This document shows positions 19,014 to 27,855 of a stretch of DNA of 64,000 nt, in pieces; position 1 is the first letter of the stretch, and each line of letters begins with the position of its first letter. The stretch is from assembly GCF_000018285.1 (NCBI RefSeq), contig NC_009901.1, positions 3,037,001-3,101,000 of the forward strand, read 5' to 3'. Position numbers and translations under genes: made by a program. Below the pieces are notes generated by a model. That model did no database searches. It was not told the origin of the DNA and worked only from the letters and a program-made list of their open reading frames with translations. This DNA is from Shewanella pealeana ATCC 700345 (GTDB lineage: Bacteria > Pseudomonadota > Gammaproteobacteria > Enterobacterales > Shewanellaceae).

Positions 19014-19853
19014 ATGACATTAGAAACAATCGATTATCGAGCCACGGATGCCGCTGAGAAATTTGTAGCTTCACTGCGTGAAACAGGCTTTGGCGTATTA
19101 ACTAACCATCCTATTGACCAGAAATTGGTTGAGACCATTTATCAAGAGTGGCACGCGTTTTTTAATACCGAAGAAAAACGTGCATTCCTGTTTAAGCCTG
19201 AAACACAAGATGGCTTCTTCCCTGCTGAAATCTCAGAAACAGCAAAAGGGCATAGCGTTAAAGACATCAAAGAATACTTTCACGTTTATCCTTGGGGACG
19301 TATTCCAGAATCTTTAAAAGACAATATTTTAAAGTATTACAATAATGCTAACTCATTAGCCTCTGAGTTATTGCAATGGGTTGAAGAGCATTCTCCAGCT
19401 GAAGTAAAACAGAAGTTTTCAATCGAACTACCAAAAATGATTCAAGATAGTCAGCGCACTTTGCTTCGTGTACTGCATTATCCACCAATGTCCGGCGATG
19501 AAGAGTTAGGCGCGATTCGAGCCGCAGCTCATGAAGATATCAACCTATTAACCGTACTTCCCGCTGCAAACGAGCCCGGACTTCAAGTACAGTTACAGGA
19601 CGGAAACTGGATAGATGTCCCTAGCGACTTTGGCAATTTGATCATCAATATTGGTGATATGTTGCAAGAGGCCTCTGGCGGTTACTTTCCATCGACGAGT
19701 CACCGTGTCATTAACCCTAAAGGCATGGACAAGACAAAGTCTCGCCTGTCGTTACCACTTTTCTTACACCCAAACCCTGAAGTCAAATTGTCAGATAAAT
19801 ACACTGCCGACAGCTACCTGATGGAACGATTAAGAGAATTAGGGGTAATTTAG
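19014..19853 (+). CDS. 2-oxoglutarate/Fe(II)-dependent oxygenase, isopenicillin-N-synthase-like
   Basis: The start at 19014 gives 279 residues with N-terminus MTLETIDYRATDAAEKF and an AAGAAG-type ribosome binding site; the frame is open 20 codons further upstream but that extension is unlike the family. The iron ligands are visible as His173-x-Asp175 (AAHED) and His230 (TSHRV), and Arg244-x-Ser246 should bind the 2-oxoglutarate carboxylate. The N-terminal DIOX_N-like region covers about 1-90. The substrate is unknown. A CRP-like site upstream suggests catabolite control. Confidence 0.85.
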   Translation: MTLETIDYRATDAAEKFVASLRETGFGVLTNHPIDQKLVETIYQEWHAFFNTEEKRAFLFKPETQDGFFPAEISETAKGHSVKDIKEYFHVYPWGRIPESLKDNILKYYNNANSLASELLQWVEEHSPAEVKQKFSIELPKMIQDSQRTLLRVLHYPPMSGDEELGAIRAAAHEDINLLTVLPAANEPGLQVQLQDGNWIDVPSDFGNLIINIGDMLQEASGGYFPSTSHRVINPKGMDKTKSRLSLPLFLHPNPEVKLSDKYTADSYLMERLRELGVI

Positions 19854-19880
19854 CCTCATTCACACTCAATAAGAGCTCAA

Positions 19881-19903
19881 TAAGCGCCTTAGGGCGCTTT
19901 TTG
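19881..19903 (+). terminator. Terminator after the 2OG oxygenase gene
   Basis: The stem AAGCGCC / GGCGCTT with a short TTA-type loop is followed by TTTTTG, 28 bases beyond the stop. Confidence 0.8.
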
Positions 19904-19970
19904 TTTGTTAAACTTAAGCAGAACAAGGTAAAATCCCCTTAATTTAGTAATTTGATAGTAGAGCGCACAC

Positions 19971-20909
19971 ATGGCAATTCAGTGGTATCCAGGACACATG
20001 CACAAAGCACGAAAAGAGATCGAAGAGGTAATGCCTCAAGTCGATTTAGTGATCGAAGTGCTTGATGCAAGGATCCCTTACAGTAGTGAAAACCCTATGG
20101 TGCAAACACTACGTGGTGATAAACCATGTATTAAACTACTGAATAAATCAGACTTAGCCGATCCAGAAACAACGCAAAGATGGATTGAATACCTCGAGCG
20201 CGAGCAAGGCGTAAAGGCGATGGCAATTACTACATTACAAGCTGGACAGGTTAAAAAAATCCCTGATTTATGTCGTAAGTTCGTACCAAGCCGCGACAAG
20301 ATCGAAAAAGATATTCGTACTATGATTATGGGGATCCCGAACGTGGGTAAATCTACCATTATCAATACTCTAGCCGGTAGAATGATTGCGAAAACGGGTA
20401 ACGAGCCTGCGGTAACTAAAACCCAACAACGCATCAACTTACGTAACGGTATCGTACTTTCTGACACCCCAGGTATTTTGTGGCCAAAAGTCGATAATGA
20501 AAAGAGCAGCTACCGCCTAGCAGTCACTGGCGCGATTAAAGATACTGCGATGGAGTATGAAGATGTTGCCATGTTTGCAGCCGAGTATTTCCTTACGGCC
20601 TATCCAGAAGCGATTGCTGAGCGTTACAAAATCAAGCAGATGCCTGACACAGACATTGAGCTACTAGAAGCGATTGGCCGTAACCGCGGCGCCCTGCGCC
20701 CAGGTGGAAGAATCGATCTACATAAGGCATCAGAAGTGTTACTACATGATTTTCGCGCAGGAAGAATTGGCCAGTTGTCGCTTGAGACGCCTGAAATGGC
20801 TGAAATCGAAAAAGCTGAAGTGGCTAAACTATTAGCAGAGAAAGAAGCAAAAGAGGAAGCTAAACGTGAACAAGAGCGTTTAAAGCGTTCCGGTAAGCGT
20901 TTAAGCTAA
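19971..20909 (+). CDS. ylqF: YlqF/RbgA-type circularly permuted ribosome-assembly GTPase
   Basis: The GTPase motifs occur in permuted order: G4 NKSD at residues 58-61, G1 GIPNVGKST at 121-129 and G3 DTPG at 165-168. The N-terminus begins IQWYPGHMHKA, the YlqF signature. In Bacillus subtilis RbgA acts late in 50S assembly; a similar role is inferred here. At 312 residues it is slightly longer than B. subtilis RbgA, with a Lys/Glu-rich C-terminal helix. It is flanked by terminators and so is probably monocistronic. Confidence 0.92.
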   Translation: MAIQWYPGHMHKARKEIEEVMPQVDLVIEVLDARIPYSSENPMVQTLRGDKPCIKLLNKSDLADPETTQRWIEYLEREQGVKAMAITTLQAGQVKKIPDLCRKFVPSRDKIEKDIRTMIMGIPNVGKSTIINTLAGRMIAKTGNEPAVTKTQQRINLRNGIVLSDTPGILWPKVDNEKSSYRLAVTGAIKDTAMEYEDVAMFAAEYFLTAYPEAIAERYKIKQMPDTDIELLEAIGRNRGALRPGGRIDLHKASEVLLHDFRAGRIGQLSLETPEMAEIEKAEVAKLLAEKEAKEEAKREQERLKRSGKRLS

Positions 20910-20925
20910 ACTCAGTTTCAATAAC

Positions 20926-20953
20926 TAAAAGGCGCTATAACGGCGCCTTTTTA
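20926..20953 (+). terminator. Terminator after ylqF
   Basis: AAAAGGCGC and GCGCCTTTTT pair around a TATAACG-type loop, 17 bases after the stop. Confidence 0.8.
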
Positions 20954-21043
20954 ATATCTAATCCTCTTCCTTTTACTGAGTAAAGCTTAATAGCAACAAA
21001 CACTGCTTATTTAGCTCCTCGCCTCTCTATACCCACTCACCAG

Positions 21044-21532
21044 TTACAAACGGCCTCTTTGGATGCGTCTTACAAGCTGATCACAGCTGTTTTCAAGTAA
21101 ATCCAGAACTAACTCAAAACCGTCGCCTGCACCATAGAATGGATCAGGTACTTCAGTATAGGCTTTCTGGTGATAGTCAAAATCACAGAAATCTAAAATT
21201 AACGCCAATTTAGCTTGGTACTCTGTGGGACATATTCGCTTCAAGTCCTCAAGATTTTGTTTATCCGCAGCAAGAATCAAATCAAAATCGGCAAAGTCAG
21301 TTTGCTCAACCTGCCTAGCTCTCATGCCATCAAAATTTAAACCTCGCTTAATACCTGCTGCAATCGATCGTTTATCCGGAGAATTCCCTTGATGAAAAGC
21401 AATCGTTCCCGCTGAATCGATTTTAATATCTAAACTAGCTGCTAGAGATTTTGATCTGAACATGGCTTCTGCAGAGGGAGAGCGACATATGTTGCCCATA
21501 CATACAAATAGAACCGAGGAAATTTGTTTCAT
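21044..21532 (-). CDS. Low-molecular-weight protein-tyrosine phosphatase
   Basis: The 162-residue cytoplasmic enzyme has the P-loop VCMGNICRS with nucleophile Cys11 and Arg17, and the general acid Asp130 in PDPFYG. Similar bacterial enzymes act on tyrosine kinases of polysaccharide export (Wzb) or on small substrates, but no capsule genes lie nearby, so the physiological substrate is unknown. It is a single gene divergent from the nitroreductase gene. Confidence 0.92.
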   Translation of the reverse strand: MKQISSVLFVCMGNICRSPSAEAMFRSKSLAASLDIKIDSAGTIAFHQGNSPDKRSIAAGIKRGLNFDGMRARQVEQTDFADFDLILAADKQNLEDLKRICPTEYQAKLALILDFCDFDYHQKAYTEVPDPFYGAGDGFELVLDLLENSCDQLVRRIQRGRL

Positions 21533-21778
21533 ACTAAAACCTTAATCATGGCTAAATATCAGCCGATATGAGCCATCTTCGCATACATCTGTGAAAGTAA
21601 CATTTATCTTGTCCCTCCACTTCAGATAGCTATCAAAATAAACATAGCTACTGTCTAGTTTCATTATCAATAAAAACTTGATAATCATTCAACTAAAACA
21701 CTGTATTTCGAAGATGCTGTTCGATGTAGGATAGCCACAACTTAATTTTGCTTCACCTTTGTTCACTAGGATACATAT

Positions 21779-22435
21779 ATGACTCACCCTATTATTGCTG
21801 ATCTTCAAAGCCGTTATACAACAAAGCGCTATGATGCGTCTAAGCGTATTCCTCAAGCTGATCTTGATGTGATCTACCAAGCAATGAACCTTTCGGCCTC
21901 TTCTATCAATTCACAACCTTGGAAGTTCATTGTAATTGAGAGCGACGAAGCTAAGCAGCGCATGCATGATACCTTTGCCAACAAGTTTCAATTTAATCAG
22001 CCGCATATTAAATCTGCATCACATATCGTACTCTTCGCTCACAACCCTAAATACACGCGTGAAGATTACGCAAAAGTTATCGATAAAGGTATTGCCGATG
22101 GCCGTATGGGAGTTGAAGACAGAGAGCAAGCATTTGGCGCTTTTGCTTTCGTCGAGTTAAATACCGATGAATCGGGTAACAACGCTGCTTGGACTAAGTC
22201 TCAGGCCTATTTAGCCTTAGGCAATACACTGCATACCCTTGCTCGTTTAGGTATCGACTCCACGACAATGGAAGGAGTTGATAACGAGTTAATTGGTGAG
22301 ATCTTTAAAGAAGAGCTTGGTGGTTACCAATGTGATGTCGCTTTAGCAATGGGCTACCATGATTCTGAGGAAGACTATAATGCACCTCTACCTAAGTCAC
22401 GCCTTGCCATGAAGGATGTTGTTCGAGTCCTTTAG
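21779..22435 (+). CDS. Nitroreductase family protein (NfsB/NfnB-like)
   Basis: The 218-residue protein is a cytoplasmic FMN-dependent nitroreductase. Family features are the N-terminal R-Y-T-T-K-R-Y-D segment for FMN phosphate binding (about residues 11-18), SSINSQPWKFIVI around residue 41 and the C-terminal G-Y-H-D-S-E-E-D-Y region. An AGGA site precedes the ATG. NAD(P)H-dependent reduction of nitro compounds or quinones is likely; the natural substrate is not evident. Confidence 0.9.
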   Translation: MTHPIIADLQSRYTTKRYDASKRIPQADLDVIYQAMNLSASSINSQPWKFIVIESDEAKQRMHDTFANKFQFNQPHIKSASHIVLFAHNPKYTREDYAKVIDKGIADGRMGVEDREQAFGAFAFVELNTDESGNNAAWTKSQAYLALGNTLHTLARLGIDSTTMEGVDNELIGEIFKEELGGYQCDVALAMGYHDSEEDYNAPLPKSRLAMKDVVRVL

Positions 22436-22515
22436 GTCTGTTGAGTAGATAACAACGGATAACTAAAGCACAATTAAAGTATAACTAGGCTGATATGTAG
22501 TAGCTTAGCAGATAA

Positions 22516-22541
22516 AGGTTCGAGGCTTTTTCCTCGAACCT
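22516..22541. terminator. Hairpin between convergent nitroreductase and ligase genes
   Basis: AGGTTCGAGG pairs perfectly with CCTCGAACCT around a CTTTTT loop. The following bases are U-rich only on the minus strand, so it may mainly serve the leftward side or be a shared weak terminator. Confidence 0.55.
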
Positions 22542-22562
22542 GACTTCTCATTTCAATATTCA

Positions 22563-23438
22563 CTATTTAGCATGTCTCACCCTTAAAAAGCTCGCAAATC
22601 TTGGTGTACCTTTTTGTGTCAGCCCGTAATACTTATATGTCACTAAGCTGCCAATCTGTGGTGGACTCTGCCTTTGTTCTTTACTGAACCCTGTTCCTAA
22701 GTTGAATGTGATCCCCTGCTGATTTTTAACCACCAAGGCTCCCATCATGCCACTAAAACGCCCCTTACCAGACGTATAACCTATGACTCTTGCTTCAGCA
22801 TCATAAAAAGGTTTTAGTTTAACTATGTCTTTGCTACGACCTGATTTATAAAAAGCATGTTTCTTATGAAGCATGAGTCCTTCACCGTTTTTCGCAATGA
22901 CCTTCTGTAACTCTGCCTCTAACGCCTGAAAACTATCGAACTGATTTTGACCAATCACCTTTAAGTATGGACTGATACCAGCCAATTCTTTTACAGCCTT
23001 TCGGTAGCGCAATTCAAAAACACTGGACTCGGCGGGTAAGTCAAAAATCATAAATTTAACTCTGGCCCACTCTTCATCACTCACCTTGGAGCTTCTAACC
23101 ATTGCCGATACTTGCTCAAACATCCCTCGTTTAATCCATAACTCACCATCTAAAGGGTAGCTAGGAAAGCCCGCTACAAACCAATCGGGTAATGCAATTT
23201 GGCGGCCGGAACGGCTGTACATCACTTTGCCATCCCAGTAGCCCCTAACACCATCGAGTTTTTCGCTCACCAAGTATTGCGTTATATCCGAAATTGACTC
23301 GTCGAATGCAGATGCAAGTTGAATAGCAGGTTTATTTGGAGTTCGAATGTCTGTGTTATTGGCGTAGCTATAATTGACAGTGATGAGGCTGATTAAACAA
23401 AGCCTGAGAAATGAATTGATAAACCGAATTGATAACAT
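22563..23438 (-). CDS. Secreted minimal ATP-dependent DNA ligase (Lig E type)
   Basis: With the start at 23438, chosen because AAGGAG lies 8 bases upstream, the protein is 291 residues. A signal peptide is evident (hydrophobic residues about 8-20, then NYSYA-NN), so the enzyme should be periplasmic. The nucleotidyltransferase motif I K-L-D-G-V-R-G has adenylation Lys60, and a C-terminal OB-fold region follows (motifs around GYTSGKGRFSG and FNLGTGFS). Lig E enzymes lack extra DNA-binding domains and occur in proteobacteria capable of DNA uptake or biofilm growth. It is alone, with no repair or competence gene beside it. Confidence 0.9.
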   Translation of the reverse strand: MLSIRFINSFLRLCLISLITVNYSYANNTDIRTPNKPAIQLASAFDESISDITQYLVSEKLDGVRGYWDGKVMYSRSGRQIALPDWFVAGFPSYPLDGELWIKRGMFEQVSAMVRSSKVSDEEWARVKFMIFDLPAESSVFELRYRKAVKELAGISPYLKVIGQNQFDSFQALEAELQKVIAKNGEGLMLHKKHAFYKSGRSKDIVKLKPFYDAEARVIGYTSGKGRFSGMMGALVVKNQQGITFNLGTGFSKEQRQSPPQIGSLVTYKYYGLTQKGTPRFASFLRVRHAK

Positions 23439-23603
23439 AATGCCGCTCCTTGCGTTAATCTGCACATCCTGTGCTACACGTATTGTGCCTTACTTGATAT
23501 AACTTAAGACTAGCCTGACTTATCTTATCTCGCCAAACTCTATATCCATATAACTTTTAATTTTGCTCGGTTTAACACTGCCCCTTTAATGAGCCTTTTT
23601 CGA

Positions 23604-23631
23604 TTAACTCAAAAATGGAACATGCTATACT
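23604..23631 (+). promoter_or_regulatory. Candidate extended -10 promoter for dgkA
   Basis: TTAACT (23604-23609), a 16-base spacer and TATACT (23626-23631) preceded by TGC form a plausible sigma-70 promoter about 70 bases upstream of the dgkA ATG. Confidence 0.5.
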
Positions 23632-23700
23632 GCGTAAAAATTTTTAGTCATCAGCCACAAGAACAAGTATTCAAGAGGCTTTCCCACATGATGGAACACT

Positions 23701-24072
23701 ATGAAACCTGCTAACAACCATGGCATCAAACGCGTGATCAGAGCAACGGGCTTTTCAATTCAAGGTCTTAAATTGGCTTGGCAACATGAGGCAGCGTTTA
23801 GGCAAGAGTTAATCTTAGCGGCCATCATGCTCCCTATTGCATTGTTAGTCGATATAACGACGGTTGAGCGAGTTTTACTTATTTTGGGGCTATTTGTGGT
23901 GCTGATTGTCGAGCTGCTTAATTCAGCGATTGAAGCCGTTGTCGATAGAATTAGCGATGAGCATCATCCCCTTAGTGGTCAAGCAAAAGATATCGCTTCT
24001 GCTGCGGTTTTCATGAGTCTTGCTTTTTGTGGCTTAACTTGGGCTCTCATTCTCCTGCCAAAGTTGCTTTAA
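23701..24072 (+). CDS. dgkA: Diacylglycerol kinase
   Basis: The 123-residue integral inner-membrane enzyme phosphorylates diacylglycerol, recycling lipid from membrane-derived glucan synthesis. It has an N-terminal amphipathic helix, three membrane segments (about 37-52, 57-74, 98-118) and the active-site segment ELLNSAIEAVVDR, with Glu71, Asn74 and Glu78 equivalent to Glu69, Asn72 and Glu76 of the E. coli enzyme. Length is typical. lexA, its neighbour in E. coli, is not here. Confidence 0.95.
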   Translation: MKPANNHGIKRVIRATGFSIQGLKLAWQHEAAFRQELILAAIMLPIALLVDITTVERVLLILGLFVVLIVELLNSAIEAVVDRISDEHHPLSGQAKDIASAAVFMSLAFCGLTWALILLPKLL

Positions 24073-24098
24073 CAGATTACCCATCCTAATAAAACCAA

Positions 24099-24123
24099 AA
24101 GCGCTAATCTATTTTTAGCGCTT
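24099..24123 (+). terminator. Hairpin after dgkA
   Basis: AAGCGCTAA pairs with TTAGCGCTT around a 7-base loop, 27 bases beyond the stop. No U-tract follows directly, so terminator function is uncertain. Confidence 0.45.
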
Positions 24124-24382
24124 AGCCGTTCATTTAATCATTGCAAACAGCTACGTTAAAAATTCAAACGAGCACTGAATTGAACCTATCGTTCACTAGA
24201 CCTATTTTCATTTAAAAAATGTCGACTGCATATCCGCCTTACACAAGTATTCAAACAAAACCTCCACTCGCGCTTACTCCCTCTAGTTTAATCGTCATCT
24301 GCTTGTAGGAATTTCCTACCGCCCAATTAATTACACCTATGTTGCATTGAATCAAAAAACATACACTTTTTGAAACAATTTA
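24124..24382. other. Intergenic stretch without recognised genes
   Basis: AT-rich DNA between dgkA and the outer-membrane protein promoter; nothing beyond stop-rich frames was seen. Confidence 0.4.
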
Positions 24383-24410
24383 TTCACATTTATAGGAATC
24401 CTGCTATGCT
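24383..24410 (+). promoter_or_regulatory. Candidate promoter of the outer-membrane protein gene
   Basis: TTCACA (24383-24388), 16 bases and TATGCT (24405-24410) lie about 70 bases upstream of the ATG. Confidence 0.4.
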
Positions 24411-24477
24411 AGAAACCAAATAATAAAAGCACTATTCATTTAGTTCTAATAAGAATAAAAAAGCGGAGTCACTTTTA

Positions 24478-25350
24478 ATGGTTAAAAGTTTCATCATTCG
24501 TTGCGCCACCATAATGGCCTTAGTCGCGAGTCCGGTCACTTTTGCGGATAACAGCACTGTTATCCGAGTCGGTGGTTTTTATGCCAACACTGACTCGACC
24601 ATAGATGTTAACGATCCCATTTTAGGCAATGACTTCACTCTCGATTTTGAGGCAGATCTTAAGTTAGAAGAATCTCAGTTTTTACCTTTCTTCGAGTTTT
24701 CCCATCATTTTAACGACCGCCACATCTTATACGTCGATTGGAAACAACTACACCGCAATGCTCTAGTTCAGTCGGTTGAAAAGCCGTTTCAGTTCACTTG
24801 GGATGAAACAACATACGATATCAAGTCTGGGGTTTCGTTAGATACCACTCTCAATATCGATATCATGCGCATTGGCTATGGTTACGATATCTGGCAAGGC
24901 CATAACTATGACATTGGTGTTTCAGTCGGCTTACATGCCATGTTCATCAAGACATCTTTCAAAGGCAATATAGGGATCTGTGAGATAGATACGGAAACTC
25001 GCTGTCCTGACACAATTGAAATCCCGAAAGTTGTAGATGAAAAGCTCACCGCTCCCCTACCCGATATTGGTGTTTACGGCTCCTATGAGTTCTACCCAGG
25101 ATTCAAACTCAATGCTCATGCGCAATATTTCTATATCAAGCTAGACGACCTCAAAGGTGGTTTAGTTGATGTGAGGATGGGCGTTGAAGCAGCGATTAGT
25201 GAAAACTGGCATATGACGGCAGCCTTCAATTACTACGAAGTTGACGTTGAATATGAATCGACTATTACTTCAGCGGATATCAAAATTGCCGATTACAACA
25301 TCTATTACAGCTTCATCGGCCCTATGCTATCGGTAAGTTATCAGTTTTAA
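24478..25350 (+). CDS. Predicted outer-membrane beta-barrel protein, unknown function
   Basis: The 290-residue product has a signal peptide cleaved after TFA (about residue 23) and then alternating amphipathic strands rich in Tyr/Phe/Asp. It ends in V-S-Y-Q-F, with a C-terminal Phe typical of barrel proteins inserted by the Bam complex. Two Cys near residue 170 (G-I-C-E-I and R-C-P-D) could form a disulfide in a loop. It resembles small outer-membrane barrels of the OmpW/OmpA-barrel size class but no exact family was recognised. An AT-rich promoter region precedes it; nothing nearby suggests a substrate. Confidence 0.7.
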   Translation: MVKSFIIRCATIMALVASPVTFADNSTVIRVGGFYANTDSTIDVNDPILGNDFTLDFEADLKLEESQFLPFFEFSHHFNDRHILYVDWKQLHRNALVQSVEKPFQFTWDETTYDIKSGVSLDTTLNIDIMRIGYGYDIWQGHNYDIGVSVGLHAMFIKTSFKGNIGICEIDTETRCPDTIEIPKVVDEKLTAPLPDIGVYGSYEFYPGFKLNAHAQYFYIKLDDLKGGLVDVRMGVEAAISENWHMTAAFNYYEVDVEYESTITSADIKIADYNIYYSFIGPMLSVSYQF

Positions 25351-25513
25351 GAGGGTTTCTTTACACGCTTTGAAAACACTTTTTATTTTAGGCGGTGAGG
25401 TTTCTCAAGACTTATCTTTCAATTGCAAATTCAGTCTATAAATCATCTAGCTACAACATCACTTGGAGAGAGAATATCGATTCTCTCTGCCTTACCTACA
25501 GAATCGCCACTTA

Positions 25514-25841
25514 ATACCAATCAGTATAAAGATTTGGTCGCTCAGCGAGAGTTTAGCGGCACTGAGACAAGGTCATTAAATGCTCCTGCATTAATGACAT
25601 TCACCACATCCATGTGGTTTGCAACGAGTGAAGAGCATAGTGAAACTAGGTTTAAGCTCCCTTTTGTTCCTTAAGAGTCACAGTATCAGAGCCGCTAAAA
25701 CTCGCCATTATGGAGCGTTTTTGGCTGCCTACTTCTGCGTTGAACAACTTCACAAGGGAGCAACCATTCTTTCAGTTATTCGCCTTGAATTAGTTTGCCA
25801 AAAACGCTCTGAGTAGATCAACTTCTTATACTGATTGGTAT
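25514..25841. mobile_element. MITE-like element with 16-bp perfect terminal inverted repeats
   Basis: ATACCAATCAGTATAA at 25514-25529 is repeated in exact inverted form at 25826-25841. Inside are two further inverted pairs: GCCGCTAAA-type arms at 25545-25560 and 25691-25706, and a perfect 13-bp pair GAGCGTTTTTGGC (25713-25725) and GCCAAAAACGCTC (25797-25809). No transposase ORF lies between, and the open frames inside look spurious. It fills most of the gap between the barrel-protein gene and a GGDEF gene. A clear target duplication was not seen. Confidence 0.75.
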
Positions 25842-26012
25842 AACATCTAGCATAGCTCTGATTTCTATAACCTATTTTATTGTAGAATCTTAAATTTCCA
25901 AGTTCTGTCCCGAGCAAAAACATATTAGAATGGATAAAAAAGTGCACAATGATGCCCTAATGCATTGCATGCAAATAACAATATAAAAATTCTTAGGCGA
26001 TAAGGCACCATC

Positions 26013-27038
26013 ATGGCTAACCCACTGCTAAGGGAATCGGCAACAAAGTTAAAAAAAGCCATTCCTTTGATGCTAAAACATCAGATCCCGACAACGCCAA
26101 CCAACTATGCGCTTTGGTATGCTTACGTCGGTGAAAAAAGCCCAAATCTTAACCAGCGCTTAGACGAAATTGTCAGCCAATATAGCACCTGTCCACCAAG
26201 CCATAGCGAGCGGCTATATCAAGAGTATCTAGCCGATCCAGCTGCGCTAAATGTGGTCGATATGCGACTTAATCTCGATGCTATGGTGACAGAGCTTTCG
26301 CAATCATTGAAAGATACCAACCTTGATGCCAGCCAGTTCCATAACAAGATAAGTAGCAACTACAACAAGCTTAACAAAATTGAGAATGACGGCTTTACCA
26401 TTGAAGAAGTGCTAACTGTTGTCAAAAGTCTAGTTCAGGACTCCAATGACATTCGCATGAGCGCACAGCATTTCTCTGCTCAGCTGGCTAAAGCGCAATC
26501 AGAAATTGATGCCCTAAAGCAACAGTTAAAGCAGTCAGAGCATGAGATGCATTATGATGCACTAACCAGCTCGCTTAATCGCCGTGCATTCGATAATGAT
26601 CTAAAAGGCATTTTGCAACAGCATCCACAAGGTCTCTGTCTGATAATTGCCGATATCGATCACTTTAAAGTCTTTAACGATACCTACGGCCACCAGCTCG
26701 GCGACCAAGTACTTAAAGCCGTGACTAAACGCCTTACGGAAGCCTGTAAAGACGGCACTAAACTATATCGCTTTGGCGGCGAAGAATTTGCTCTTATCGT
26801 GCCTAAGAGCGAATTACGACGCGCTCGCCAACTGGCAGAGTCAATGCGCCGTAGCTTGGAAAAGCTCACCTTAAAAGATAAACGTAAAGGCGAGACGATT
26901 AACAACATCAGCGCTTCTTTTGGGGTCGCCGAATATCAAACAGATGATACCAATATCGCATTAATTGATCGCGCCGACAGCCAGCTGTATCAGGCTAAGA
27001 ACCTTGGCCGCAACCGAGTCATGCCGATAATACGTTAG
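26013..27038 (+). CDS. GGDEF-domain diguanylate cyclase
   Basis: The 341-residue cytoplasmic protein has an N-terminal helical region (about 1-115, with W-Y-A-Y-V in the first 40 residues), a coiled-coil linker (about 150-175, Q/L/E-rich) and a GGDEF domain (about 180-340). The active motif is GGEEF at 255-259, an active variant. The position of the inhibitory RxxD site reads KDGT, so I-site feedback appears absent. No membrane segment. The helical N-terminal module is shared by many marine gammaproteobacterial cyclases; its signal is unknown. Confidence 0.88.
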   Translation: MANPLLRESATKLKKAIPLMLKHQIPTTPTNYALWYAYVGEKSPNLNQRLDEIVSQYSTCPPSHSERLYQEYLADPAALNVVDMRLNLDAMVTELSQSLKDTNLDASQFHNKISSNYNKLNKIENDGFTIEEVLTVVKSLVQDSNDIRMSAQHFSAQLAKAQSEIDALKQQLKQSEHEMHYDALTSSLNRRAFDNDLKGILQQHPQGLCLIIADIDHFKVFNDTYGHQLGDQVLKAVTKRLTEACKDGTKLYRFGGEEFALIVPKSELRRARQLAESMRRSLEKLTLKDKRKGETINNISASFGVAEYQTDDTNIALIDRADSQLYQAKNLGRNRVMPIIR

Positions 27039-27165
27039 CCTCGAAGCGGATTAACCTTAAAGCAAGTCATAGTCAAACCTTTAGGCCATGACACCATTAC
27101 CTAGCTATCTCCTCACTGTTTTCACAAAAGTACCGAGCTGTTTTATATCAAAATAACTCGGTACT

Positions 27166-27855
27166 CTAAATTGGCTCAGCTTTAACCACAAACCGTAGTG
27201 GTCCACCTGCAAAGCTTGCACCAAATGGGTAGCAGGTCACTAAGGTTAACAGCTTATCATGGCTGTCTTGAGTCACACTCATATCAGACTCATGGGTCAC
27301 TAGGGTTGCGAACACTCGATACAGACGGCGCTTACCTGAAGCACTTTGAACCTTTATCAACTGCCCCACTTTAACCCCATTTAATCGAGCAAAATGCGTG
27401 TCTCTATGACCTGCGATAACCGTATTACCTTGCTCATCAAATTCTGAACTCGATAGCATCAGTGCCGGCCCAAAGGCCAGATTTCGACCCGATGCCCCTG
27501 ATAGCACGTAAAGGCTATCACCTTGGCCACTATCATGTGTATCTAGAGTATTTTGGCTTTCAATATGGTCTTGAACCTCTGCGCTTGGCAAAAACTCCAA
27601 TTTGGCAACGGGATGAGTATCTGCCCATGACCAAGGTTTATGGGGTTTGCGATCTTCGAGTGTTCTTTGCCAAGCCTGCTGAATAAGAAACTGGGCAAAA
27701 TGTGCTTTCACTTGCATATATCCACCTTGAATAATTAACGCTATCCCCGTAGCAACTAATAGCCATGGAAAATACCGATTAAAGTCTCTGCAGAGCTTTT
27801 TAGAACCCTCTGCATCTTTATTTGATTTAACGACCTGCTCTGTTTGATTTGCCAT
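27166..27855 (-). CDS. Class GN (marine proteobacterial) sortase
   Basis: The 229-residue protein has one N-terminal membrane anchor (about 31-48) and a periplasmic sortase domain. The catalytic residues are His150 (AGHRDTH), Cys208 (TLVTCYPF) and Arg221 (GGPLRF). The ATG at 27855 overlaps the stop of the LPQTG gene as TGATG, and AGGGA lies upstream; a GTG one codon earlier is also possible. Sortases cleave an LPxTG-type signal and join the protein to an amine; in Gram-negative cells the acceptor is unknown. Tight coupling to a single LPQTG protein marks it as a dedicated sortase. Confidence 0.93.
   Translation of the reverse strand: MANQTEQVVKSNKDAEGSKKLCRDFNRYFPWLLVATGIALIIQGGYMQVKAHFAQFLIQQAWQRTLEDRKPHKPWSWADTHPVAKLEFLPSAEVQDHIESQNTLDTHDSGQGDSLYVLSGASGRNLAFGPALMLSSSEFDEQGNTVIAGHRDTHFARLNGVKVGQLIKVQSASGKRRLYRVFATLVTHESDMSVTQDSHDKLLTLVTCYPFGASFAGGPLRFVVKAEPI

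Noticed and set aside
25423..25947. Three open frames (83, 65 and 65 codons) around the MITE-like element
   Set aside because: They run across the inverted repeats, have no ribosome binding site and no recognisable product.
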